Of a stretch of 20,000 bases of DNA, positions 1 to 7,991 are shown piece after piece. Positions within the stretch are counted from its first letter, which is position 1. Each line of letters begins with the position of its first letter. The DNA is from Chrysomallon squamiferum (lineage: Eukaryota > Mollusca > Gastropoda > Neomphalida > Peltospiridae). Made by a program: the position numbers and the translations under genes. The notes under the pieces were generated by a model. The model had not been told where the DNA came from and did not search any database. It saw only the letters and a list, made by a program, of their open reading frames with translations. Location of the stretch: assembly GCA_012295275.1 (NCBI GenBank), contig CM022670.1:8950506-8970505 (forward strand), given 5' to 3'.

Positions 1-762
1 TATTATTATTTTAACAATGCAAAACTTCACTGGTACTTTATTTTGAATTTAACTGTAGATAGTATGAGGTTTTTTAATAATTTTTCATTACAATAATTAC
101 AGGAGCGAATTCAAGAATTTAGAAAGATGATGAGTATAACATTCAAGATGAAACGTGTTTTATTAAAAATGATAATAATGTATATAATAATAACCGCTAA
201 CAAAAAACAGAACAAAAAAATAGAACAGAATAGAATAAATTAAAAACAAAAATAAAATAATAAAAAAACAAAATGAAAAAATAAAAATAAAATAATAATA
301 AAATAAAATAAAATAAAATAAAATAAAATAAAATAAAAATAAAAATAAAAATAAATAATAATAAATTAAAATGAAAAAATAGCAATAAAATTAAATGAAA
401 AAATAAATAAATAAATAAAAATAAAAAAAAAAAAAAAAAAAAAATAAAATAAATTGAAATAAAATAAAATAAAATAAACAAAATAAAAATAAAAATAAAA
501 AAATAATAAATTAAAATGAAAAAATAGCAAGAACAATTCAATTTAAAATAAATAAATAATAAATAAATAAATGAATGAATAAAATAATTTAAAATAAAAT
601 AATAATAAATAATTATTATTATAAAAACAAAATGAAAAAATAATAATAAAATTAAATTTAAAAAAAATTATAATAATAAAAGAAAATAAAATAAAATATA
701 AAAAGAAAGAAAAGGTGGGTTCCCTGTTATGTGTTTATAAATAAAAATACAAAAAAACTTAC
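1..762. repeat. A-rich low-complexity block (AAAAT/AAAT/AAT)n
   Basis: On the plus strand this stretch is almost only A and T, dominated by AAAAT pentamers (clearest about 295-345), AAAT and AAT steps, and an A run near 424-444. Short blocks recur imperfectly: 'ataaattaaaatgaaaaaatagcaa' type sequence appears near 357-385 and again near 506-530, so part of it has been duplicated. The minus-strand Phe/Ile/Leu/Tyr-rich open frame at 197-541 is a translation artefact. The block lies downstream of the second exon of gene A and is most simply read as intron sequence of that gene. No exon was recognised in it. Confidence 0.85.
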
Positions 763-898
763 ACCAAAGATTCATGGGACACTTCGTTCTTGTGGGGGTA
801 CATGGGGGATGACTTCTTCAGGATCGGTGTGGGGGGCGGCGAATCTAAGAGAAAAGATTCGTCAGACAGAGAAGGGCTGGTCAAACTTCTACCAATGT
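763..898 (-). CDS. Gene A, coding exon 2 (internal, unidentified Ser/Pro-rich protein)
   Basis: This is a 136-nt minus-strand exon of unknown function. It is preceded by a pyrimidine-rich acceptor (TTCACTGTTAG at about 909-899) and followed by a consensus donor (GTAAGT, 762-757). Two of its three frames hit stops within six codons. The third is open throughout and encodes 44 residues with strongly protein-like content: TSPSLSDESFLLDSPPPTP, then ILKKSSPMYP and a polar end. Several Ser-Pro/Thr-Pro pairs suggest a disordered segment open to proline-directed kinases (inference). The exon needs two incoming bases, and the first coding exon at 2568-2736 supplies exactly one, so the junction makes a His codon. 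It ends with two bases of an unfinished codon, so at least one more exon lies beyond the left edge. It is far GC-richer than its surroundings. I do not recognise the family. Confidence 0.78.
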
Positions 899-1141
899 CT
901 AACAGTGAAACAAAGAAAATAAAAATAAAATTATATATATATACACATAAATAATGGGGAAAAAAGCAAGGAAATAAGACTAGAGAATAAGAGAAACATC
1001 CAGTTTTAAAACGTAATATTACATTATATATGTTGGTGTTTTTTATTTTTATTTTTTTCCGTTCATATAGATCATATTTAATTCATACTTGTTTTAATTT
1101 TTATTTTATTTAATTTGAGTTTTGTTTCATTTTATTTTATT

Positions 1142-1143
<2 letters not shown>

Positions 1144-1188
<45 letters not shown>
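1144..1188. repeat. (TG)n microsatellite
   Basis: About 22 uninterrupted TG units. The plus-strand open frame crossing it encodes an alternating Cys-Val run and is an artefact. Confidence 0.97.
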
Positions 1189-1190
<2 letters not shown>

Positions 1191-2443
1191 AATTGTAACA
1201 TTTTATATAAAAACGAATGCAGTATATTTAATATTCATTTTATTTCTTTAATTATCTTGAAGCTAATGATACTGAATTTTAACCAAACAAATATAAACAA
1301 ATGAAGGAAAATGTTTTTGATAAGAAGAATTTTTTTTTATTTTTTATGTTTGCCTTAAAATGTAAAATTTTAAATATCCAACACTCTGAATTGTTTTGTA
1401 GCTCGAAATATTTTTTATTCATTCAATCATTCGTTCATTCAGTCGTTCATTTATTCATCCATTCATCAAGTTATTAACTCTTCTTCATATTTTAATATCT
1501 AAAATTAGAATTAAGTGTATACTGCTGTTTTTGTACGATGATAATAAGAAAGGAGAGCCTCAGCCGTCAATTTATTTACACTGATTAGCAATAAAGGATC
1601 TCATATGTATACCTTTCCATAGACAGAAAAAAAAGATATTTATATGGTATTCGATAAAAAGGCGTGTTGGAACGGGAAATAGCCCAATGTAAGTAATGAA
1701 TGGGATTGATCCTATGACATATGCTCATGTATTTATGAGTTGAAGTTCAGTAGTTTATAGAAATACCAATTCAGATACTATAATTCTTTTTATTATGTGC
1801 TACGTATCTTAAGTTACGTATTAAATAACACAAAAGCTATTCGGGAAAAGGAAACAAAAAAAGAAAAAGAAAAGAAATATACATTTAAAAAAAAAAAAAA
1901 AAAAAACAGCATCGAAAACAAATATGGTTTTGTCAAGATATCATGCTTCAGTGATTTTTGAAATTGATAATATTTGTTCTTCTTCTTTCTTTTTCATTCT
2001 CCCTCTTTCTATTTATTAGCGATATAATTAGTTAAAAAAAAATGTTTTAAAAAAGATAAAAAGGAAGAAAGAAAGAAAGAAAAGAAAAACAAAGAAAGAA
2101 ATCCTAAAACAAAATATAAATAAATAAATCAGATCATCATTATTACTAGTATTATAAAGTGAAAAAAAAAAAAAAAAAAAAAAGTGATAATAAAATACTT
2201 GAATTTATTTATATATATATTTTTTTTTTATTAATTTGCTTGGTTTTTTTTTGTTTGGTTTTTTTCTTTTTTCAATATTTTTTTTTTAAATAATTTAATG
2301 TTTGGGCTGGTTACAAAACTGAGATGCATTGTTTGTTTATTTCATTTGAATTAAATAAACAGCATTTTTTTTTTAAAAAAAAAAAAAAAATATCAACATA
2401 TTAACTCTAAGCATACGTTCTTGTCTCTTCACAAAGTTTGCAG

Positions 2444-2531
2444 AAAATGTAATTCTTCTAAGACAAACCTGTTTGTCAAAACCACTCAAAAAAAACACAT
2501 GACAGGTTATTTAACGAACACATCAAATCAG
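2444..2531 (+). CDS. Candidate internal exon antisense to gene A intron 1 (weak)
   Basis: A strong plus-strand acceptor (TCTTCACAAAGTTTGCAG, ending 2443) is followed 88 nt later by a consensus donor (CAG|GTAAGA at 2531/2532). One frame, entered after a single base, is open across the exon and ends exactly on a codon boundary. It encodes 29 residues beginning KCNSSKTNLFVKTTQKKH. The residues just upstream add another Cys, but no zinc-finger spacing is established. It lies in the first intron of minus-strand gene A, only 37 nt from that gene's first exon. It may be a chance pairing of splice-like sites. Its phase is compatible with the plus-strand candidate at 2855-2922. Confidence 0.2.
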
Positions 2532-2567
2532 GTAAGAAAAAAAAAAAAAAATCACGCGTATACTCAC

Positions 2568-2736
2568 GAGGACCTTTCACAAAATCCATGTTGGAAATTT
2601 CACTGCTGCTGGACGTGCTCGGCAGATAAAAACTCGTTTTCTTTGGAACATTTGGCTCCAGATTCAGACGGAGAGTATTCTTCGTCGTTTCTTCAGCTGC
2701 TGTAGATTTTTTGTCGTCTGCTTCTTTGTTCGACAT
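2568..2736 (-). CDS. Gene A, first coding exon (N-terminus of unidentified Ser/Thr-rich protein)
   Basis: This minus-strand exon holds the start of gene A; its function is unknown. ATG at 2736-2734 has A at -3 and is the first ATG after an in-frame TGA at 2853-2851. The frame also runs upstream from a TTG at 2787, but that is not a usual eukaryotic start. The exon codes 56 residues plus one base and stops at a consensus donor (CTC|GTGAGTA, 2568/2567). The protein begins MSNKEADDKKSTAAEETT, an acidic/basic polar start. It continues through NTLRLNLEPNVPKKTSFYLP and a Ser run (about residues 39-46) to MDFVKGP. No domain, signal peptide or membrane segment is visible, and the composition suggests disorder. 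The single leftover base pairs with the two-base entry of exon 2 at 763-898. The exon is GC-richer than its flanks and lies next to a CpG-rich upstream zone, which suits a first exon. Confidence 0.76.
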
Positions 2737-2836
2737 TCTGCCGCCGCTGGATGTACGACTGACGCCTGCTGCAAACCGACTCGCCAATTCGTCGCGGCTC
2801 CGGCGAGAAAAATATCGTTTTCTTTCGGCTAACCCC

Positions 2837-2866
2837 CTATCTGATGTCTCTCAGGCGATCTTCCAT
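2837..2866 (-). other. Short upstream ORF in gene A leader
   Basis: In the presumed 5' leader of gene A an ATG at 2866-2864 opens a nine-codon frame (MEDRLRDIR) closed by TAG at 2839-2837, about 100 nt before the main ATG. If the leader starts above 2866, this uORF would lie on the mRNA and could reduce initiation at the main start. That depends on an unmapped transcription start. Confidence 0.3.
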
Positions 2867-2922
2867 GTTGTGGGTATCCACCTAGAACAGGATACACGTA
2901 TTAAGTTACCGAAACGCAATCA
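2855..2922 (+). CDS. Candidate internal exon on plus strand opposite gene A leader (weak)
   Basis: On the plus strand a CTCTCAG acceptor (ending 2854) and a GTAAGT donor (from 2923) bound 68 nt. Only one frame is open: 22 codons plus two bases, reading AIFHVVGIHLEQDTRIKLPK onwards. Both other frames stop. It enters in phase 0, which fits the candidate exon at 2444-2531, and its two leftover bases fit the one-base entry of the open exon at 5272. The same DNA is interpreted above as the leader of minus-strand gene A, so the two readings compete unless the locus is transcribed on both strands. Confidence 0.2.
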
Positions 2923-2930
2923 GTAAGTTC

Positions 2931-3839
2931 AAATGAGACGTTTGAACAAGAGAGAATGAACAACAAACTGTCATCAACTTAGAAATGACGATTTGGTTGT
3001 TGTTGTGGGGGGTTTTTAATTTTTTATTTTTTTTTTTTGTTTTAGAATTTTCTGACACCTGTAACCGTTCTCTGTTTGTCTTTCTGTATCATGTGAGCCG
3101 TTTCGAATGCTCGAAATCGCAGCAAATGTAAGCGATGATTAAACGCTTAGCCACAAATCGTGTGCAGCGAAGCACAGCGACCATTCGACGTGTGTTCAGG
3201 ATGTCGGTTATTGTCTGAAACTTGTTTGGTGAGCTTTCCCGAAAAGCCAATCTCCTGCTGTGAGGAACAGAAAATCTTGGGATGTTATTATTATTCGACC
3301 GCATGTCCATAACGGACTTCAAGTTCATGGCTTCGTGTACTATATTTTGTCTTGTCTTGTCTGGCTGTTTACAAAATATCAGCGGTGTTGATCTGAATGT
3401 GCAGGAAGATAACATATTTCCCTGTTCGCATAAAAATTCATTCTTACATTCATGCAGTTATAAATGTTTTCGTGCATTTATCACTGATTATATCATTCAC
3501 TCACACATTTATTAATCATTTAGGACAACTTGACATGCATATATTTATTTTTATTATTATTATTCTTCCTTTTTTTTTTATTTGTTTGTTTTTTTTTTTT
3601 TTTGGTCGATTGCTTCATTTCTTTATTAATACATTGAAATAATGATGAATAAATGATGTTATATATTTTTATTACTGATGCATTTTCATATTTGTCACAG
3701 CTACACATTACAAAGTAAGAAAGATAGTCAAACAGATGGATAAACACAAATATAACAAATATCATCTTTTAATTCTACTGTAAAATCATTTCTGCATACA
3801 TATAACGATGGACGTGTTTATATATACGCACGCACAGAT

Positions 3840-3840
<1 letters not shown>
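2931..3840. other. Gene A upstream region, with a CpG-rich patch and no firm gene
   Basis: Positions 3090-3330 are non-repetitive and CpG-richer (for example CGTTTCGAATGCTCGAAATCG, about 3098-3118), which may be distal promoter of gene A. The plus-strand frame from ATG 3282 to TAA near 3515 encodes 77 residues. These include a hydrophobic stretch with Cys (MASCTIFCLVLSGCLQ) and several later Cys, superficially like a small secreted protein, but there are no supporting splice sites and translation context is poor. From about 3560 to 3840 the sequence is T-rich then AT-rich with nothing recognisable. Confidence 0.4.

Positions 3841-3841
<1 letters not shown>

Positions 3842-3911
<70 letters not shown>
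3842..3911. repeat. (GA)n microsatellite
   Basis: About 34 GA units give a pure purine strand of roughly 70 nt, followed by AACAAAATT. Long homopurine-homopyrimidine mirror tracts of this kind can adopt triplex (H-DNA) structure (established for GA repeats in general). No gene lies next to it. Confidence 0.97.
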
Positions 3912-3912
<1 letters not shown>

Positions 3913-4776
3913 AAAATTAACCAAAACCGTCAAAAAGAAATATTTATTTTATTTTAATGTTATTTAAAAACAGTAGCGTAAAATACCTGACAGTTCACTC
4001 GGTTAGAAATCATCATTAACTAACAGTTTGAAGAAGAATTAATACAACACTGGATTAGCTGAAACCTGTCACGTTGTTGTTGACAAGGTTGTTTACTTAC
4101 ATCTGTATTATCGTTAAAACACCCGCACGCCCTCAGTGTACTGGATGTTGACAAAAGCAGCGCTGTGCACTGAAGCGAATACGACGAAATACCAGGTCTC
4201 CCAGTTTCTCTGTGTCCTTCTAACACATTTATGCCAAGGGTCATCAGTGTATTTTCACCTGCCACATGTGTCCAGTTGCCTTAATGTTAAGGAATTTTCT
4301 CGAAATTTAACCAAAATGTTATTTATTTTAGATTTTTATTTTTTTTATTTTGTTTTGATTGGATTTGATGGGTTAATGTTTTCTTTTTCTTGTCTTTTTC
4401 TTCTTTATTCTGTTTTTAAAAAATGTTCAGTTATTGTTATTATCCGACTAAAGACTAAACAGTTAATAATGATAATCTCTAGATCTTTACAATGCACTTA
4501 TACGAAATAATTGTTTTGGGAGGAACGTTTAATATCACGCTTATTTTATTGCTTGTCCCATCCTGGTTGCGTTCGAGTGTGTAAGTGTGATGTATAATGC
4601 GTATCTGCAAAAAATTGTTCAAGGACGAGCTAAATTCTGTGTCATGTTAACGGCTGGGGACTGTTTGCTGCGTCACTCTTTAACTAGGTGTGATATAACT
4701 CAGTGAATACACCATCCAAAACAAATCTACGAGATCAGATATAGCTTACTGTCAACGGCTGTATGAGCTTTTTTTA
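3912..4776. other. Unique AT-rich stretch with a GC-richer island at 4040-4290
   Basis: The island has low stop density on both strands. On the minus strand it has a pyrimidine-rich acceptor (TTCGTCGTATTCGCTTCAG) and a GTAAGT donor at 4096-4091, which would bound a 69-nt open exon. A second, 46-codon frame across the same DNA has no start. On the plus strand a frame from ATG 4145 runs to 4510 (about 121 residues), but its second half is a T-rich hydrophobic translation. None of these is convincing. They are recorded only so the region is not taken as empty. Confidence 0.35.
4479..4604 (-). CDS. Candidate terminal exon (weak), possible last exon of gene B
   Basis: A good minus-strand acceptor (ACAATTTTTTGCAG, ending 4605) is followed by a frame open in phase 0 for 41 codons to TAG at 4481-4479. 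It reads IRIIHHTYTLERNQDGTSNK and then VILNVPPKTIISYKC. Its phase-0 entry is compatible with the candidate exon at 5891-5943, which in turn fits the firm exon at 7992-8085. Phase agreement over two junctions arises by chance about one time in nine, and 41 open codons are not rare here, so this stays weak. Confidence 0.18.
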   Translation of the reverse strand: MRIIHHTYTLERNQDGTSNKISVILNVPPKTIISYKCIVKI

Positions 4777-5260
4777 TCACAATTTGTCAGAGATGAGGTG
4801 TGGTAATAATTTATTATCAAAGAATCAACGAGTTTGAATATCAAAGTATGAATAATTGTTTGTTGGGAGGATTTTTTGTTGTTTTCTTTTTTAATGATTT
4901 GACTGAGGTGAACGAGGTGTTATGATAATTTGTTATAACAGGATGTAAGAGTTTTATCGTAATATGTCGAAAGATGAAATTTTTTTATTGTTTTTTACTT
5001 TTAAAAAGAATGAACGAGCATGAATTTATTATCAAAAAAAAAAAAAAAAAAAAAAAAAAATTATCATAATTCATTGTCCAAAAATGCATGAGACCATGTA
5101 ATATGTCATTTATGAATAATTTTTGTAATAATCTGTTATGAAAGAATGGGTGTGTTTTGTCTGATTTTGCTGTCAAAGCTTGTACCAGATTTGTCAGGTT
5201 TTTTTTTTTTTTTTTTTTTTTAATGAATTTTGTAATAACTAGTTTTGAAAATTCATTTTC
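4777..5260. repeat. Degenerate minisatellite, roughly 30-50 bp spacing, with poly-A and poly-T insertions
   Basis: A loose motif close to TAATTTGTTATNAAAGAATG with a following AACGAGTTT recurs: near 4777-4800, 4806-4850, 4893-4920, 4926-4955, 4958-4980, 5005-5030, 5066-5092 and 5104-5155. Copies are strongly diverged and are separated by T- and A-rich spacers, including an A run of about 26 at 5035-5060 and a T run at 5200-5221. It looks like an old tandem array decayed by mutation and slippage. No coding signal is present. Confidence 0.5.
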
Positions 5261-5271
5261 TAAACTTGTAG

Positions 5272-5398
5272 GAGCAACAGCTGGAACAGGACAGAGATCT
5301 TTGATTGGAGCTTTTATTGGATCGGGAAATGCCTAAGTAGACAAACCGCTGACCCTAAAAGCGATTTGTGCGAGGTCAGTGCATGTCCAGTCGTCTGA
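5272..5398 (+). CDS. Candidate terminal exon, Cys/Trp-containing (weak)
   Basis: After a plus-strand acceptor (TTTTCTAAACTTGTAG, ending 5271) one frame, entered after one base, is open for 41 codons to TGA at 5396-5398. It reads SNSWNRTEIFDWSFYWIGKC and then LSRQTADPKSDLCEVSACPV. Three Cys, three Trp and a balanced composition look more protein-like than most frames in the window. The one-base entry matches the two leftover bases of the candidate exon at 2855-2922. No polyadenylation signal is clearly assigned. It could equally be a chance frame in a non-repetitive patch (5272-5420). Confidence 0.22.
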
Positions 5399-5739
5399 AC
5401 TCGACTGTGGAGAAACAATCTTATCTTTTATTTATTATTAAAATGACAGTATAAGTAACTAAATAAATGGCAGTAAAAAAAATAAAATAATAATAATAAC
5501 AACTTAATAAAATAACAACAGAAGCAGCGGTGGTTCATGGATCATAATGGTAAAAAAAAAATATTAATAATAAACAAAAATAAATTCAAAAATCAAATAA
5601 AAAAGCTCTGTATATACTGAGATGCAACAAAGGATACTGTTACCAGAGGTCAGTATCGTTTTCAATATTAAAAATCACAGTAAAAAAAAAAAAAAAAAAA
5701 AAAAATCGTATCAATCATTTTAAAGGAAAAGTTTTCAAC
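5399..5739. other. A-rich stretch without recognisable gene
   Basis: AAT/AAAT-rich DNA with an A run at about 5681-5705. No splice-bounded open frame was seen. Confidence 0.6.
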
Positions 5740-6420
5740 TGAAGCAAACTGAATCGCTGTAAAAGACGAATTCTGCTTAGCAAATGTATGGCTTACAGCG
5801 GCGTTGACATAACATATAGATGTCCACGGTAATTAACTGACAAAAAGGAATTAATTTTGTCACAGCACTGCTGATTCAAATTACACTCACTCCTGCTTGT
5901 GCAACGGCGCGTGAAAATAATATTAGAATTTCGCATCGTTTTACTGATGAGAGCAAAAATAGATCCAGATTTCGTGTGCAGTCGGTGTACATGGGTTTTG
6001 ATACATGCATAAAAATAGTTGAAGACAACGGTGATATTGTTCGTGTATGACATAAGCTGATGCGAGTACTGTTAAAGCTTTGCGCTCACTGGGTAACTTT
6101 GGGTGATAAACAGCTTGCACGCTTAGTTACATATTCATATCACTCCGATTTATCGACATTAAAATGTATAATGCTCGTGTACAGTTTCCGCCGTACGGTT
6201 TATGAACTTAATAACATGCTAAATAATACCGTGCGATTTTTCAGTCGTAAAACTACGTTCTCTACCATTGGCTTAGCGATTTCAAAACAGAATGCTGTAA
6301 TCAAGAAATCCGCAAGTCCTTAAAGCTCGAACCATCTGTACTAAAGTTTCCTGACTCCGCAACGTATGTGATGACGTCACGACTCGGCTTGCGAAGCATT
6401 AAAATGGCGTTTTCTGATTT
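5740..6420. promoter_or_regulatory. CpG-richer unique island with a CRE and an ATGGCG motif, possible promoter
   Basis: This stretch is largely non-repetitive with frequent CpGs, unlike its flanks. Near its right end are a perfect palindromic cyclic-AMP response element (TGACGTCA, 6372-6379) and, 22 nt further on, AAAATGGCG (6401-6409). The latter matches the core of the YY1 motif that often sits just downstream of metazoan transcription starts. Together these suggest a plus-directed promoter with a start around 6380-6400 (inference). The ATG in that motif opens only seven codons (MAFSDFS) before TAA, so any protein start would be further downstream after splicing. No downstream coding exon was found. 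Confidence 0.4.
5891..5943 (-). CDS. Candidate short internal exon (weak), possible gene B
   Basis: A pyrimidine-rich minus-strand acceptor (TTTTTGCTCTCATCAG, ending 5944) and a GTGAGT donor (5890-5885) bound 53 nt. Entered after two bases, it is open for exactly 17 codons, KRCEILILFSRAVAQAG, ending on a codon boundary. The two-base entry matches the one base left by the firm exon at 7992-8085. A second frame (with an upstream ATG at 6053) is also open across it, so coding is not proven. Confidence 0.2.
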
Positions 6421-7136
6421 TTCGTAAACAGTATTGTTCTGTTGTTATATTTTGTTACGAATGATGGTACGTCGCCACAAAATAATAAACGTTAAAGCAT
6501 AAAGAACTTTATTAAACCATTAATTAGTATCACCACAAGTACATTTAATTATATAACATCCTACGTGAATTAATGGCTTACAATTGTATTATGTGTTAGT
6601 TCGCTTTAAAAATACATTCTTTATTACATAATTTATCACTGTTTAAAGCAATAATTATATTATTCCATAGATGTTTTCCACTCTAAAACTACATATCTTT
6701 AACACAATTATCGTTTATTTTTTTAATTATGCACTGTAACTATTCTGTGTCAAAACATACAGTTTTTTTTCATAACGTAGGTTATTTGAAATCATTTAGT
6801 GAACGCATACCTTTAGATCTCTCTAAATTATCAGTGCAGAAATGCTGTGAATTGCACCACCAGAAACATGCATATCGAAAAAGTCGACTTTGCAGTTAGG
6901 TGACATTGCCCTGACATTGAACTAACATACTTCCATAACACACTAACACACTTACTATAAATATATAATTTTTTTTTTTTTTAATCTTTTGTTTAGTGTA
7001 TTACAGTAATAAAATATCTGAAACTTTAATACATTTTTGGTAACTGCAATCCCCCAGCACCGCGATGTAAACATTACATCGTGTCTGTTGTCACACACAC
7101 TGCCTCTCATATTTATCCAAAGAAGTAATAATCACG
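6421..7136. other. AT-rich unique stretch, nothing recognised
   Basis: No microsatellite longer than a T run (about 6968-6982) and no splice-bounded open frame. It could be intron or intergenic DNA. Confidence 0.5.
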
Positions 7137-7488
7137 ATGACGACGACGAAAACACCAAGAGCAACAGCAACAACAACAACAACAACAACAACAATAATAA
7201 TAATAATAATAACAAAAATAATATTAATAAATATAATAAAAATAATAATAATAATAGTAAATATAATTAATAATAAGAAGAAGAAGAAGAACAATTAATA
7301 ATAATAATAATAAATATAATTAATAATAATAATAATGATAATAATGATAACAACAATAATAATAATAAATATAATTAATAATAATAATAATGATGATAAT
7401 GATAACAACAATAATAATAATAAATATAATTAATAACAATAATAATAATAAATATAATTAATAATAATAATAATATAATGGTACTGAT
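7137..7488. repeat. Compound (GAC)/(CAA)/(TAA) triplet array with a 55-bp higher-order unit
   Basis: The block begins with short GAC and CAA runs (about 7139-7190) and passes into TAA repeats. Within it the marker AAATATAATT recurs at 7259, 7312, 7367, 7422 and 7450, spaced 53, 55, 55 and 28. Between markers lie matching TAA, TGATAATGATAAC and AACAACAAT segments. A 55-bp composite unit (and a half unit) has therefore been duplicated on top of the triplet slippage. The poly-Asn frame across it is an artefact. Confidence 0.85.
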
Positions 7489-7991
7489 GATGACAACACC
7501 AACGCCAATACAAGAACAATAACAATAGTGATGATGATCATCATGAGTAGAAAACCTTGGTGTTGATGGTGTTGGTAATGATGATGTGGGAGTTTTGATT
7601 TGTGTACTGGTGATAGTGACAAAAATGATTCTGACAACAGGTTGTAGTGTGGTTACAAATAAATGTTCTTTTCCTGCAGTATATGTAATTATTTGAATAA
7701 AACTTGCAAATCAACAACAACAAAAACAAACAAACAAATAAATAGAGTAAAATAAAATAAAACAAAAATAATAACCCAATATACTGAATAAACACAAAAT
7801 TATACAAGGCATGTAGAAAAATCAAGTAACAGAATGTAAATTTGTTATCCCAGCAACGAGTTATATACCGCCAACTCATCACATATAGAAAGGATTAATA
7901 GCTTTTATATGAAATTTTTAATCAGACATTAGATTTTTGAATTCTTTTGTTTTTTCTAAAAAACATTTTTTACATTCTTTAATAAACTTAC
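7489..7991. other. Unique AT-rich stretch downstream of the gene B exon
   Basis: It contains a 14-bp perfect palindrome (ATGATGATCATCAT, 7531-7544) in a TGA-rich patch, then A-rich DNA near 7710-7800. It would be intron of gene B. No further exon could be identified with confidence. Confidence 0.45.

Larger units (their letters stand above)
899..2567 (-). other. Gene A intron 1
   Basis: The interval between the two gene A exons begins GTGAGT (2567-2562) and ends TTAG (902-899) on the minus strand, a normal GT-AG intron of 1669 nt. It is AT-rich and holds a (TG)n array at about 1144-1188, A runs at about 1885-1905, 2162-2182 and 2375-2390, a GAAA-rich patch near 2060-2105, and a TTCAT-type patch near 1418-1470. 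No further exon is needed for the reading frame, because the flanking phases already match. A possible plus-strand exon inside it (2444-2531) is listed separately. Confidence 0.65.
2737..2930 (-). promoter_or_regulatory. Gene A 5' UTR / proximal promoter
   Basis: Immediately upstream of the gene A ATG the DNA changes from AT-rich to GC-richer with many CpG dinucleotides (densest about 2740-2830), as expected for an unmethylated promoter and 5' leader. No clear TATA box was found. A minus-strand acceptor-like site (CCTGTTCTAG, about 2893-2884) could end a short upstream untranslated intron. The exact transcription start cannot be placed. Part of this stretch (2855-2922) is also open with splice-like ends on the plus strand. 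Confidence 0.45.

Noticed and set aside
197-541. 114-codon minus-strand frame rich in Phe, Ile, Leu, Tyr
   Set aside because: It is the translation of an A/T-only low-complexity block and has no start context or splice support.
731-922. 63-codon plus-strand frame over 731-922
   Set aside because: It is the antisense shadow of gene A exon 2; the minus strand has proper splice sites and a matching phase.
1681-1696. GTAAGT donor-like site on plus strand near 1690
   Set aside because: The open frame before it is only nine codons and has no pyrimidine-tract acceptor.
7037-7294. Poly-Asn (plus) and poly-Ile/Val (minus) frames
   Set aside because: Produced by CAA/TAA triplet repeats.
7531-7544. 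14-bp palindrome ATGATGATCATCAT as a regulatory site
   Set aside because: It sits in a TGA/TCA simple-repeat context where such palindromes arise easily.
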